A stretch of DNA of 64,000 bases from Lysinibacillus sp. PLM2 (GCA_023168345.1 AP025689.1:174001-238000); one strand, 5' to 3'. Positions 40,917-50,096 are shown, counted from the first letter of the stretch. Numbers and translations are program-made. Notes: generated by a model from the sequence alone, not told the origin.

Positions 40917-41456
40917 ATGAAGAGTATAGCTGTTGATATGGACCAAGTATTAGCGGATTTTATTGGGAAAGCTTATCGAGAAGTGAATAAACGTTTCAAT
41001 TTAAATGTTGCCAGAGAAGATTTTGAAATTGCAAAACTGGAGGTCCAATACCCAAATCTAGCAAAAGAATTCTATTATATGATTAATGAGCCGGATTTTT
41101 TCCGAGATTTTGAACTAGAGGATGAGGATGCAGTCCCTGTTTTAAAAGAACTAAATCAACATTATGAAATTTATATCGCCACAGCAGCAATGGATGTGCC
41201 AGGTTGTTTTAATGCGAAATATGAATGGTTATTAGAACATTTCCCGTTTTTAAACCCAGCTCACTTTATTTTCTGTGGAGATAAAAAAGTAGTAAAAGCT
41301 GATTATCTGATCGATGATAACGTACGACAGCTAAGGTCCTTTACCGGCGAAGGAATTCTGTATTCACAAAGCTACAATGAATATTGCAACGAATTCAAAC
41401 GTGTTCGTAATTGGAAAGAAATAAAAGAGTTATTTTTACCTGTAGAAACGAAGTAA
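40917..41456 (+). CDS. 5'(3')-deoxyribonucleotidase (NT5C-type HAD phosphatase)
   Basis: A 179-residue HAD-superfamily phosphatase: motif I SIAVDMDQVLADF, a motif II-like YIATAAMD, and motif IV DYLIDDNVRQL. This is the NT5C type that dephosphorylates deoxynucleoside monophosphates in the cytosol. Start 40917 follows TTGGAGG; the frame is open four codons further up. Located before the phosphonate regulator with 28 bases between them; cotranscription with it is possible but not functionally obvious. Confidence 0.8.
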   Translation: MKSIAVDMDQVLADFIGKAYREVNKRFNLNVAREDFEIAKLEVQYPNLAKEFYYMINEPDFFRDFELEDEDAVPVLKELNQHYEIYIATAAMDVPGCFNAKYEWLLEHFPFLNPAHFIFCGDKKVVKADYLIDDNVRQLRSFTGEGILYSQSYNEYCNEFKRVRNWKEIKELFLPVETK

Positions 41457-41484
41457 ATAATCTAGGTTTTTAGAGGGTGGGGTA

Positions 41485-42189
41485 ATGGAACAAATTGAAG
41501 TGCGAGATTACCTAATAGAAAAAATTCTGAATACTAAATCCGAAGAAAATCATAAACTACCAAGCGAAAATATGCTCGCTGAACAATTTTCAATCCCTCG
41601 AAAACGAGTAAGAGATGCATATATTTATCTCGAACAAATGGGATTAATAGAATCAAGACAAGGTATTGGGCATTTCGTAAAGCCTAAAAAGAAATTACTC
41701 GATATAGTACTAACTGGGGATGTTAGTTTTAGTGAAAAAATGAAACAACAGACGAAGGACTATCGTTCCATTCTAACTCGGCTTGAACAAATCGATAAAA
41801 AAGATATGGTTTTTAAACCTATACAAATGGTAGAAAATGCTTCACTTTATATTGTTGAAAGACTAAGGTATATCGATGGAGAACCAGCTGCAATTCATCG
41901 TTCCTATGTGAATGCAGAGCTCTTTTCAGAAATTAAAAAAGAACAGAATAAACTTTCTTCAATTTATCAGTTTTATAAATTAAACGGAGTTCAACGTTTT
42001 GAAAGTAAATTCACCCGATTATCGACGATTTTCCCAGGGAAATATGAGAGACTCATGCTACATTGCGAAAACTTGGTACCATTAATATTAGTGGAATCAG
42101 ATAATTGGGATAAAGATCGAAATATCCAATTAGAATATACCGAGATTTTATACCGAAGTGATCGATTTTCATTTCAACTAAACGGCTAG
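41485..42189 (+). CDS. phnF: GntR/HutC (UTRA) regulator, PhnF-like
   Basis: A 234-residue regulator. Winged helix-turn-helix at 1-70 (KLPSENMLAEQFSIPRKRVR, GLIESRQGIGHFV) followed by a UTRA ligand-binding domain (about 90-230; YIVERLRYIDGEPAAIHRSY). Its place immediately upstream of phnGHIJK on the same strand suggests PhnF, the phosphonate-responsive repressor. The strong terminator after it means the phn operon has its own promoter. Start has GAGGGTGGGG. Ligand unproven. Confidence 0.75.
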   Translation: MEQIEVRDYLIEKILNTKSEENHKLPSENMLAEQFSIPRKRVRDAYIYLEQMGLIESRQGIGHFVKPKKKLLDIVLTGDVSFSEKMKQQTKDYRSILTRLEQIDKKDMVFKPIQMVENASLYIVERLRYIDGEPAAIHRSYVNAELFSEIKKEQNKLSSIYQFYKLNGVQRFESKFTRLSTIFPGKYERLMLHCENLVPLILVESDNWDKDRNIQLEYTEILYRSDRFSFQLNG

Positions 42190-42226
42190 GTAAGCACTTA
42201 GATTAAGTGCTTACCTGGTTTTTTTA
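42188..42226 (+). terminator. Terminator after phnF
   Basis: 12-bp perfect stem AGGTAAGCACTT / AAGTGCTTACCT, a five-base loop and T7; it begins inside the phnF stop codon. Confidence 0.88.
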
Positions 42227-42316
42227 TTTTTTAATAAAGTAGATTCACGGATCTTTGCAAATTTTAAACTGTTTTTGTTTGTAAACTGTGATTTTTAATC
42301 AACCTATTCAAATAAC

Positions 42317-42344
42317 TTTACATAATCTTCACAAACCCTTAATG
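42317..42344 (+). promoter_or_regulatory. Candidate PhoP boxes before phnG
   Basis: TTTACA (42317), TTCACA (42328) and TTAATG (42339) follow one another at an exact 11-bp period, the form of the Bacillus PhoP box (TT-A/C/T-ACA repeats 11 bp apart). They lie about 50-77 bases before the phnG start, suggesting induction under phosphate starvation. Confidence 0.6.
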
Positions 42345-42393
42345 GAGTTCAACTTGGCGTCAAGATACAGTGTCATTGAAGGGAGTGTAAAAG

Positions 42394-42816
42394 ATGAGAC
42401 GTGCTTTACGAACAAAAATATTAATTGAAGTTGGTCATCAAGAGGCAATCGAAATGGCGAATGAAATTATTGATAAGTATGAAGTGCAAGAAATACTAGC
42501 ACCTAGACAGGGGCTCGCGATGATCAAGATGAGGGAGTCAGCTAAAAATTCACTGTTTTATATAGGAGAGGTTTTAATAACCGAAGCGAAGGTGAGATTA
42601 GGCAACAGTTATGGTGTTGGGATGTTAATGGAAGAAAACAATGAATTGTCAAGGGCATTGGCAGTAATAGATGCAGCTTATAAAGAGAATTTACCGGAGA
42701 CGATTAAGTGGCAAGAGAAGTTAAACATGCTCGAACAAAAGCTTAATAACAAAATAAAAGAGATTAAATGCTCCATTGAACGTACAAAAGTAAACTTTGA
42801 AACGATGAACAGTTAA
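42394..42816 (+). CDS. phnG: Carbon-phosphorus lyase subunit PhnG
   Basis: A 140-residue small subunit of the C-P lyase core. Family features seen: LAPRQGLAMIKMRESAKNSL (the P-x-x-G-L-M/A segment), FYIGEVLITEAKVRLG, YGVGMLMEEN and RALAVIDAAY. PhnG forms the core complex with PhnH, PhnI and PhnJ and contributes to the transfer of phosphonate onto ATP. The C terminus is longer and Lys/Glu-rich. First gene of the phn operon; start after AAGGGAGTG. Confidence 0.88.
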   Translation: MRRALRTKILIEVGHQEAIEMANEIIDKYEVQEILAPRQGLAMIKMRESAKNSLFYIGEVLITEAKVRLGNSYGVGMLMEENNELSRALAVIDAAYKENLPETIKWQEKLNMLEQKLNNKIKEIKCSIERTKVNFETMNS

Positions 42817-42828
42817 GGAGGAAGTAAA

Positions 42829-43398
42829 ATGGCATTTCACCATACACAAAAGGCGTTTCGGACAATATTAGACGCTCTTTCATTTCCTGGTAAAATCAAT
42901 CAATTAGACGAAGGCGAAATTGATATGGAATCATTCAATTCCAAAACAGCTCTAGTTTGTGAAACGCTTTTAGATAGTGAGGTTACATTTCATGTTATTG
43001 AAGAAGAGCAATCTATCACTCACATCCTACGTGCTTTCACAGGAAGCCATTTAACTGACTTAAATAAAGCCGATTACGTAATCATACCGCAAGAAACATC
43101 CATTGAAAGAATTATTAATAGTCTAAGTCTTGTAAAAATAGGTAATTTAGCGAATCCGCATAAATCTGCAACAATTATTTTTGAAGTTGACAGTTTATTA
43201 AATGGGTATTACTACGAACTAACTGGACCTGGAATAAAAATAAAGACCGAACTAAATTGCACCATCCATCCTGAAATAATCGAAAAAAGAAGAGAAATCA
43301 ATGTAGAGTACCCGTTAGGTATAGATTTCATCTTGATAGATTCAAGGGGAAACGTAGTAGGTATCCCAAGAACAACTCAAATTACGGAGGTAATGTAG
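42829..43398 (+). CDS. phnH: Carbon-phosphorus lyase subunit PhnH
   Basis: A 189-residue PhnH: N-terminal HHTQKAFRTILDALSFPGKI (the family's QxxFRxxLxAxSxPG motif), ALVCETLLDSEVTF, the DYVIIPQ strand, and C-terminal YPLGIDFILIDSRGNVVGIPRTT. PhnH is a scaffolding subunit of the core complex. AAGGAGG site 12 bases after phnG. The next gene begins immediately after its stop codon. Confidence 0.9.
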   Translation: MAFHHTQKAFRTILDALSFPGKINQLDEGEIDMESFNSKTALVCETLLDSEVTFHVIEEEQSITHILRAFTGSHLTDLNKADYVIIPQETSIERIINSLSLVKIGNLANPHKSATIIFEVDSLLNGYYYELTGPGIKIKTELNCTIHPEIIEKRREINVEYPLGIDFILIDSRGNVVGIPRTTQITEVM

Positions 43399-44484
43399 AT
43401 GGGTTATGTAGCAGTAACAGGTGGTAAGGAAGCAATCGAAGCATCACTTCAACACCTAACATATGAACGAGTGAAGCATGGGGAATGGATTGATGTGAAG
43501 ACGATTAAAGCTACAATGCGTGGTTTTTTAGATCAAGTAATGTCCGAGAGTAGCTTATATAGTGAAAGTTTAGCAGCAATAGCAATGAAACAAAGTGAGG
43601 GAAACGTAGAAGAAGCTGTATTCCTTTTACGTGCGCATCGCTCAACATTGCCAAGGCTGTACTACTCAACAGTAACAGACCCTCGAGATATGCTTGTAAT
43701 TCGTAGGGTTTCAGCTAGTTTTAAAGACATTCCAGGGGGGCAGATTTTAGGTCCTTCTTACGATTATTTGCATCGATTAATCGATTTTTCGCTAATCACT
43801 GAAACAGAGCAAGATGTTAGGCGAAAAAAAGTGGAATTCGAAAGTATTGAAGTTCCAGAGGAAAGCTCCTTGCCTTTAGAAAAACTCCCTAAGGTGATGG
43901 ATTATTTACGCAAAGAAGGACTTATTCAGAATTTACCGGTGAATGATGAACAGCCAGATGATGTAACAAAGGAAAGCTTGACTTTTCCAAGTAGCCGTAG
44001 TGAGCGTCTGCAAATTTTAACGCGAGGTCAAACAGGTGCAGTAGTATCTTTTGGATATGCGGGTCTTCGCGGTTATGGTTCATCTCATCCAAATGTGGGG
44101 GAAGTGCGAGTAGGCTATCAACCTATCCATATTCAAATAGACGATGAGGATGAATATTATATAGGCTCCATTAAATTAACGGAGGTAGAATCCTTTATTC
44201 CTGCTAATGTCAGTGAAAATGGAAAAGAGGTTCTGGAGTTTGATATTGGCTATGGAGCTTGTTTTGGTCAAAACGAAACGAAAGCAATTGCCATGTCCAT
44301 TCTTGACCATGCGCTAGAAAATCCAGAAAATACACCTATTCACGATGAAGAGTTTGTACTTTTACACATCGATACTGTTGAGTCGACTGGATTTATCTCG
44401 CATTTGAAATTGCCGCATTATGTGACATTCCAATCAAAGCTTGAACAGATCAGAAAAATTAAAAGAGAAGGTGCACGCAAATGA
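43399..44484 (+). CDS. phnI: Carbon-phosphorus lyase subunit PhnI (nucleosidase)
   Basis: A 361-residue PhnI: MGYVAVTGGKEAIEAS at the start, RAHRSTLPRLYY, RISASFKDIPGGQILGPSYDY-type core (here RRVSASFKDIPGGQ, LGPSYDYLHRL), and the C-terminal GYGACFGQNETKAIAMSILD. PhnI is the nucleosidase that, with PhnG/H/L, attaches phosphonate to ribose triphosphate in place of adenine. Start abuts the phnH stop; it overlaps phnJ by ATGA. Confidence 0.92.
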   Translation: MGYVAVTGGKEAIEASLQHLTYERVKHGEWIDVKTIKATMRGFLDQVMSESSLYSESLAAIAMKQSEGNVEEAVFLLRAHRSTLPRLYYSTVTDPRDMLVIRRVSASFKDIPGGQILGPSYDYLHRLIDFSLITETEQDVRRKKVEFESIEVPEESSLPLEKLPKVMDYLRKEGLIQNLPVNDEQPDDVTKESLTFPSSRSERLQILTRGQTGAVVSFGYAGLRGYGSSHPNVGEVRVGYQPIHIQIDDEDEYYIGSIKLTEVESFIPANVSENGKEVLEFDIGYGACFGQNETKAIAMSILDHALENPENTPIHDEEFVLLHIDTVESTGFISHLKLPHYVTFQSKLEQIRKIKREGARK

Positions 44485-45323
44485 GTTTGTTTCCATTCGC
44501 TTTTTTAGATGAACAATCCAAAAAGGAGATAAGACGTGCCGTTTTAAAGGGTGTTGCTATTCCTGGTTATCAAGTCCCTTTTGCATCTCGTGAAATGCCT
44601 ATTGGTCGTGGCTGGGGTACAGGTGGTCTTCAAATAACTCTTTCCCTTATTGGAGAAAGTGATGTGTTAAAGGTAATAGACCAAGGATCAGATGAGTCTG
44701 TAAATGCTGTTAATATAAAAAAACTAGTTCAAAAAACAACGGGTGTTGAAACAACAATTCATACAAGTGAAGCAACGATGATTCAATCTCGACACCGAAT
44801 TCCAGAAGTACCGCTAAGAAATGATCAAATAATGATTTTACAAGTACCGGAACCTGAACCGCTACGTCATGTGGAGCGTAGTGAATTTAAAACGAAACAA
44901 ATGCATGCAGAAAAAGAATATAGCGGTGCTTACTTACTGTTGTTCGAGCAGATTATGCGCTATAACCAAACATCACAAGGTGCAGATTATCCAGTTTTTG
45001 TCCATGACAGATACGTTATGAATCCAAGTCCTATCCCACGTTTTGATAATCCGAAAATCCATCAAAGCGAAGCGCTTATGTTATTCGGGGCTGGACGTGA
45101 AAAGAAGATATATGCTGTCCCTGCATATACAAAGGTAAAATCCCTTGCATTTGATGATTATCCATTTGAGATTGAGAAGTTTGAAGGAAAATTTTGCAGA
45201 GCAACGGGACTTTCTAATGTCTTTTTAGATGAGTTTACAGACGAAGAGACAGGCGAAACTTACTATCTTTGTAATGACACTAGCTACATGCAAGAATATT
45301 TAGATCAGAAAAGAGGGATATAA
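44481..45323 (+). CDS. phnJ: Carbon-phosphorus lyase subunit PhnJ with altered cysteine set
   Basis: A 280-residue PhnJ, colinear with E. coli PhnJ (AYLDEQ-like AFLDEQSKKEIRRA, VAIPGYQVPFASREMP, GWGTGGLQ, PSPIPRFDNPK, GAGREKKIYAVPAYT). PhnJ breaks the C-P bond with SAM and a [4Fe-4S] cluster. In E. coli the C-terminal region holds four Cys (241, 244, 266, 272). Here the same region reads FCRATG and YLCNDTSYM: the positions of Cys244 and Cys272 are Thr and Met, leaving two. The codons (ACG, ATG) were checked in the DNA. Either the active-site layout differs or activity is changed. Coupled to phnI by overlap. Confidence 0.9.
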   Translation: MSLFPFAFLDEQSKKEIRRAVLKGVAIPGYQVPFASREMPIGRGWGTGGLQITLSLIGESDVLKVIDQGSDESVNAVNIKKLVQKTTGVETTIHTSEATMIQSRHRIPEVPLRNDQIMILQVPEPEPLRHVERSEFKTKQMHAEKEYSGAYLLLFEQIMRYNQTSQGADYPVFVHDRYVMNPSPIPRFDNPKIHQSEALMLFGAGREKKIYAVPAYTKVKSLAFDDYPFEIEKFEGKFCRATGLSNVFLDEFTDEETGETYYLCNDTSYMQEYLDQKRGI

Positions 45324-46163
45324 ATGCAGGTGGAATCACCCATTCTAAAAATTAGAAATTTGACAAAGCAATATGGAAATGGATGCCCAAATTGTTTGCA
45401 GGAAAATGCAAATTTAGAAAAAAACTTTTGTCCTATCTGCAAAACGGTCTTTGCATGTAAAGATGTATCGATTGATCTTTATCGTGGTGAAATTTTAGGA
45501 ATTGTTGGCGAGAGCGGAAGTGGTAAATCGACATTAATGAAAAGCTTGTATTTTGATGAAGAGGTTACATCAGGTGCTGGTTATTTAGAAGATTTTCATA
45601 ATGGTTCGTTAAATATTTTCACCCAATCAGAGCAACAAAAACGATATATTCGAAACACATTGCTCGGCATGGTCTATCAAAATCCAATGCTAGGGCTAAA
45701 GATGAGTTTTTCTTCTATTAGTAATATTGCAGAAAAGCAAATTGCCGCGGGTAACCGACATGTAGAAAATATGGTAAACAGAAGTAATGAGTTGCTTGAT
45801 AAAGTTAATATACCTTTGAAAAGAAGTAAGGAACCCCCTAAAAACTTTTCTGGTGGAATGCAGCAACGTGTGCAAATTGCAAAAGCCTTATCAAGTAACC
45901 CGCCAATTTTACTATTAGATGAAGTGACAACAGGTCTTGATTTATCAGTGCAAGCTTCTGTCCTAGATTTAATAAAAACGATTCAACGGGAACTAAATAT
46001 TTCAATGATTGTCGTATCCCATGATTTAGCTGTCATTCGAATGCTAGCTGATCGGACAATCGTAATGTTAAATGGTCAAATTATTGAACAAGGATTAACA
46101 GATCAAATATTAGAGGATCCGCAGCATGCATATACACAACAGCTAGTATATTCATTACTTTAA
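45324..46163 (+). CDS. phnK: Phosphonate C-P lyase ABC-type ATPase PhnK with cysteine ribbon
   Basis: A 279-residue ABC ATPase: Walker A GESGSGKST, Q-loop MVYQNP, signature FSGGMQQR, Walker B ILLLDEVTTGLD, switch VVSHD. PhnK docks on the C-P lyase core. Unlike E. coli PhnK there is an insertion near residues 19-40, CPNC-x11-CPIC, directly after KQYGNG and before FACKDV, which looks like a zinc ribbon. Starts right at the phnJ stop, so translation is coupled. Oligopeptide ATPase is an alternative label, but context and VSIDLYRGEILGIVG fit PhnK. Confidence 0.88.
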   Translation: MQVESPILKIRNLTKQYGNGCPNCLQENANLEKNFCPICKTVFACKDVSIDLYRGEILGIVGESGSGKSTLMKSLYFDEEVTSGAGYLEDFHNGSLNIFTQSEQQKRYIRNTLLGMVYQNPMLGLKMSFSSISNIAEKQIAAGNRHVENMVNRSNELLDKVNIPLKRSKEPPKNFSGGMQQRVQIAKALSSNPPILLLDEVTTGLDLSVQASVLDLIKTIQRELNISMIVVSHDLAVIRMLADRTIVMLNGQIIEQGLTDQILEDPQHAYTQQLVYSLL

Positions 46164-46186
46164 ATAGAAGGATGGGGAACGGTTAG

Positions 46187-47362
46187 ATGTATATTTTAAC
46201 GAACGGAACGATTGTAACTGAAAGTGAAATGTTAAAAAGCCATGCAGTTGTCGTAGAAGATGACCGTATTGTAGATATCATTCATGAAAATGAAGTCAAT
46301 CAATTTGTAGATGCACATATTATCGATGCAAATGGAGGATATATTTCTCCAGGACTCGTTGATATTCATTCAGATTATATTGAAACAATAGTGTCACCGA
46401 GACCAAGTTCGATAATGGATATGAACCTTGGATTAAGAGAATGTGAACGAATTTTAGCTACACATGGTATCACGACGATATTCCACTCACTTTCTTATTA
46501 TGGTGATGACAAATATTCGCATAAAGCGATACGTAATCCAGAAAATGTCCAAAAATGCGTTAGTGCTATTAATGAATCTCATGATTCTGAACATCTAATT
46601 CGACATCGCCTACATGCTAGATTTGAGATTGATTGTATTGATCAAATACCAATATTAATTGAAAATATAAAAGCTAATAAAGTTCATTTACTTTCTTTTA
46701 TGGATCATACACCAGGACAAGGTCAGTATCGAAATCTAGAAATCTATAAAGAGACTATGCTAGGCTATCGTGATATGTCAGAAGAAGAATTGAATGGAAT
46801 TATTGAGGGGCATCAAAATAAACGAAAGATTACCTTTGAAGATATTGAACGAATCAGCAAGCTTGCATTAGAACGTAATATTGCAGTAGCTTCCCATGAT
46901 GACGATGAGATTGAAAAGCTGAAGCTTGTAAAGTCTTTTGGAACGACGATTAGCGAGTTTCCAATTACATTAGAGGTTGCAAAAGCAGCAAAAGAGCTCG
47001 GTCTTCAAACAATTGCGGGAGCGCCTAATATTCTGATTGGAGGTTCTCATTCAGGAAATTTAAGCGCTGCAAAAGCAATTCAGGAAAAGGCGATTGATAT
47101 TATTTGTAGCGACTATTATCCGCCTGCAATGCTTCATGGAGTATTTGAAATGAATGAAAAATACGGGGAGGACCTTCACTATTTATTTCAATTGGTAACC
47201 ATTAATCCAGCACGTGCAGTAAACCTAGGAGATGAAATTGGTTCAATAAAACCAGGTAAAAAGGCAGACCTATTAGTTATTGAACGGATGAATGATGGGT
47301 ATCCAATGATCACATCCACAATGGTAGATGGAAAGCTTATTTTGCAAACAAATTACCGATAA
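46187..47362 (+). CDS. phnM: PhnM, ribosyl-triphosphate phosphonate diphosphatase
   Basis: A 391-residue amidohydrolase-superfamily enzyme: metal motif PGLVDIHSDYIET, ATHGITTIFHSLSYYGDD, MDHTPGQGQ, ASHDDDEIE, DYYPPAML and the C-terminal INPARAVNLGDEIGSIKPGK. PhnM removes diphosphate from the ribose-triphosphate phosphonate before C-P cleavage by PhnJ. AAGGATGGGG ribosome site. The order phnK-phnM-phnL differs from E. coli phnKLM. Confidence 0.92.
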   Translation: MYILTNGTIVTESEMLKSHAVVVEDDRIVDIIHENEVNQFVDAHIIDANGGYISPGLVDIHSDYIETIVSPRPSSIMDMNLGLRECERILATHGITTIFHSLSYYGDDKYSHKAIRNPENVQKCVSAINESHDSEHLIRHRLHARFEIDCIDQIPILIENIKANKVHLLSFMDHTPGQGQYRNLEIYKETMLGYRDMSEEELNGIIEGHQNKRKITFEDIERISKLALERNIAVASHDDDEIEKLKLVKSFGTTISEFPITLEVAKAAKELGLQTIAGAPNILIGGSHSGNLSAAKAIQEKAIDIICSDYYPPAMLHGVFEMNEKYGEDLHYLFQLVTINPARAVNLGDEIGSIKPGKKADLLVIERMNDGYPMITSTMVDGKLILQTNYR

Positions 47363-47377
47363 TTAGGAGGCAATATC

Positions 47378-48076
47378 TTGATACAAGTTGAACATTTACA
47401 AAAGGATTTCACCATCCACCATTTGAATAAAACGTTACATGCAGTAAAAGACATTTCGTTTACTGTAGAGAAGGGAAAGTTTTTAGGAATCGTAGGCAAA
47501 AGTGGAAGTGGGAAATCCACCATCCTTAAAAGTATATACGGAACTTATCTACCTCAAAGTGGTGCTATTTATTATGATTCTGAAAGTCTTGGGAGAATCA
47601 ATTTGGTGACAGCTTCACCAAGAGAGATTGTACATCTACGAAAATACGAAATTGGTTACGTATCACAATTTTTATCTGTTATGCCTCGTACTACTGCATA
47701 TGAATTAGTCGTGCAATCAATTTTGGAAACGGGCGCTAATAAACAAATGGCCCTTGATGAAGCTGCGTTAGCATTAGGACACTTTGATTTAGATGAAACG
47801 CTATGGAATAATTATCCGAACTATTTTTCAGGTGGAGAAAAATTACGATTGAACATAGCAAGAGCCGTTGTGAAAAAGCCGCGACTGCTGCTGTTAGATG
47901 AGCCGACAGCAAGTCTCGATAATGTATCAAAATTAAAGGTTCGACAATCCATTGAAAAGCTTAAAGCACAAGGAACAACATTAATTGGTATATTTCATGA
48001 CCTAGAGTTTATGGAAGGGCTTTGTGATGACGTATTTACAATGCAAAAAGTGTTGGTGAATTCAAATGAGGCTTGA
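47378..48076 (+). CDS. phnL: Phosphonate C-P lyase ABC-type ATPase PhnL
   Basis: A 232-residue ABC ATPase with Walker [28 protein letters not shown] (typical PhnL Q-loop region), signature [13 protein letters not shown], Walker [13 protein letters not shown] and switch GIFHDLEFM. PhnL pairs with PhnK and is required for the phosphonate-ribosyl transfer step. TTG start after TTAGGAGG. It overlaps the PHP gene by 11 bases. Confidence 0.92.
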   Translation: MIQVEHLQKDFTIHHLNKTLHAVKDISFTVEKGKFLGIVGKSGSGKSTILKSIYGTYLPQSGAIYYDSESLGRINLVTASPREIVHLRKYEIGYVSQFLSVMPRTTAYELVVQSILETGANKQMALDEAALALGHFDLDETLWNNYPNYFSGGEKLRLNIARAVVKKPRLLLLDEPTASLDNVSKLKVRQSIEKLKAQGTTLIGIFHDLEFMEGLCDDVFTMQKVLVNSNEA

Positions 48077-48881
48077 TTTGCATATGCATAGCACCTATTC
48101 GGATGGTTCCGATACATTAGAACGCTTATTTGAAAGAGCAAAACAAAAGGGATTAACACATATTAGTGTAGTTGATCATGATACGACATCACATGTTCGA
48201 CCTGCGAAACGCCTTGCTGAAACTTTCGGCATTACATTCATTCCGGGAATTGAAATTTCGGCTTATGATTTTAAGCGGAATCGTAAAGTACACATCCTAG
48301 GCTATGATTTTCATGATGAAACACCCAATATCGATGAGCTATGTAAGCCACTGTTACAACGAAGACATTTACATTCTCTCTGGCAATTGGAGCAAATTCA
48401 AAGAGCGGGTATTAAAGTTACATTAGATCATGTCATGGACCATGTAACAGATGGAGGGATTCTTTACAAGCAGCATATAATGGACGCATTAATTGATGCC
48501 CCATATACATCTGTTGATTATAAGACGTTATATAAGAGTCTATTTAAAGGCGGAGGGGTAGCATCTGGAGATATTCGTTATGTAGATGCCTTTAAAGCAG
48601 TGAAAGCCATTTGCGCGGATGGAGGCTATGCTGTCGTAGCCCACCCGGGTCAATTAGATTCCTTTGATATCACTGAGGAATTAGTTTCAGTTGGTTTAAG
48701 TGGAATTGAAAAAATCCACCCCGACCATGATATGGAACAAGTAAGTCGAATTGTAAAAATTGCAAATAAACATAATCTGTTTTTGACAGGTGGAACAGAT
48801 TACCATGGCAGGTATGGCGCGATTTTAGAAACAAATCAATATTTTTTACAAAACCCTATTGGAATACCATTTATTAACTAA
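48066..48881 (+). CDS. PHP-domain phosphoesterase, PhnPP-like (cyclic ribose-phosphate hydrolase)
   Basis: A 271-residue PHP enzyme: [42 protein letters not shown] and TGGTDYHG give the metal ligands. In the usual pathway PhnP opens the cyclic ribose 1,2-phosphate made by PhnJ. No phnP or phnN is present here. A PHP protein linked to phn genes (PhnPP, described from Eggerthella lenta) hydrolyses both ester bonds of the cyclic phosphate, and this gene fits that role. Overlap with phnL shows it belongs to the operon. Confidence 0.82.
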   Translation: MRLDLHMHSTYSDGSDTLERLFERAKQKGLTHISVVDHDTTSHVRPAKRLAETFGITFIPGIEISAYDFKRNRKVHILGYDFHDETPNIDELCKPLLQRRHLHSLWQLEQIQRAGIKVTLDHVMDHVTDGGILYKQHIMDALIDAPYTSVDYKTLYKSLFKGGGVASGDIRYVDAFKAVKAICADGGYAVVAHPGQLDSFDITEELVSVGLSGIEKIHPDHDMEQVSRIVKIANKHNLFLTGGTDYHGRYGAILETNQYFLQNPIGIPFIN

Positions 48882-48995
48882 GTGTTAAAAAATGTTAATC
48901 TTCCTTCCGTCTACTTTTTTGCTACTTTTTTTGTGATTTAATAATGGTGTAGATGTTCTACAAAACTATAAGACTATTAGGGGAGAATCATAAAG

Positions 48996-50090
48996 ATGAA
49001 AAAACTTTTTTCCATACTTTTTTTGAGCATTCTTACAGTCCTGGTTCTAGTTGGTTGTGGTGCAGATAATAGCAGCAACTCTGACAATGCGAGCTCAAAT
49101 ACTGATTCAACAAATGGACAAGCACAAGAATCTGAAGCTAATAAATCACCAATAACAGTAGTTTGGTATCCAAATGAATCCGGTAATGAATTGAAAGCTT
49201 CTCGTGATGCGTTAGGTGCGCTTATCTCTAAAGCTACTGGTCGTGAAGTAGAACATAAATTAACTACTGACTACGCAATTGCAATCGAATCAATCGCAAA
49301 CGGTAATGCACAAATTGCATTCATGGGTGCACAAGGTTATGTTGAAGCTAACGCAAAAAATGCTGCAGTACAATCATTAGTTGTTCCATCTGGATCATCA
49401 GGAACATTAGAAGATGCAGTATATTACAGCTGGTTAGCAGTACCAGTAGATAAAGCAGACGAATACAAAATTGATGGTGAATTTAATCTAGATACAATTG
49501 AGGGTAAAACAATTTCATTTGTATCCCCTTCTTCTACATCAGGATTTGTCATTCCGACAACAGGAATTATCTCTCACTTCGGTGAAAAAGAAGAATTCAA
49601 GGATATCACTGCTGATCAATTAGCAGAACCAAATGCTATTTTCCCAGAAGTTTTATTCGGTGACTCTCACCAAGGTTCAGCAGTAAATATGATATTAGGA
49701 AACTCAGATGTATCAGCATTCTGTGATACTTGTGTAGCGAACTATATTGAATTAGTAGATGGTGAACATAATAAGCCAGGCGCAATCTACCGAGTTAAAG
49801 AAGGTGCAGCGGCTCCGTTCAATAACTTAGTAGGAAAAGAATTCATTTTAATCTCAGTAACACCTGTGTTAAACGCTCCGTTTGTAGTAAATGAAGATGT
49901 TCTAACAGCTGAAGAAATAGCTGCTTTAGAAGAAGCATTTGCTTCAGATGAGACTGCGAACAATGAGGAAATCTTTATCCCAGAAGGTTCTGATGCACCG
50001 GGATTATTTGAAAAATCTGAAGGCGGAAATGAAAGATTCGTGATCGTTGAAGACGAATGGTTCAACCCGATTCGTGAACTATCAAACTAA
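48996..50090 (+). CDS. phnD: Phosphonate ABC transporter substrate-binding lipoprotein PhnD
   Basis: A 364-residue lipoprotein (lipobox LVGC) with an Asn/Ser-rich linker. The mature part has VVWYPNESGNELKASRDALG, IESIANGNAQIAFMGAQGYV, ISFVSPSSTSGFVIP and a SDVSAFCDTC segment, the PhnD/PhnS pattern. It captures phosphonates outside the membrane. Start after TTAGGGGAG, about 115 bases beyond the PHP gene; a long stem-loop follows before phnC. Confidence 0.88.
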   Translation: MKKLFSILFLSILTVLVLVGCGADNSSNSDNASSNTDSTNGQAQESEANKSPITVVWYPNESGNELKASRDALGALISKATGREVEHKLTTDYAIAIESIANGNAQIAFMGAQGYVEANAKNAAVQSLVVPSGSSGTLEDAVYYSWLAVPVDKADEYKIDGEFNLDTIEGKTISFVSPSSTSGFVIPTTGIISHFGEKEEFKDITADQLAEPNAIFPEVLFGDSHQGSAVNMILGNSDVSAFCDTCVANYIELVDGEHNKPGAIYRVKEGAAAPFNNLVGKEFILISVTPVLNAPFVVNEDVLTAEEIAALEEAFASDETANNEEIFIPEGSDAPGLFEKSEGGNERFVIVEDEWFNPIRELSN

Positions 50091-50096
50091 TAAATA

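Noticed and set aside
48882-48995. Additional PhoP boxes before phnD
   Set aside because: Only weak TTAA-type repeats without 11-bp phasing are present.
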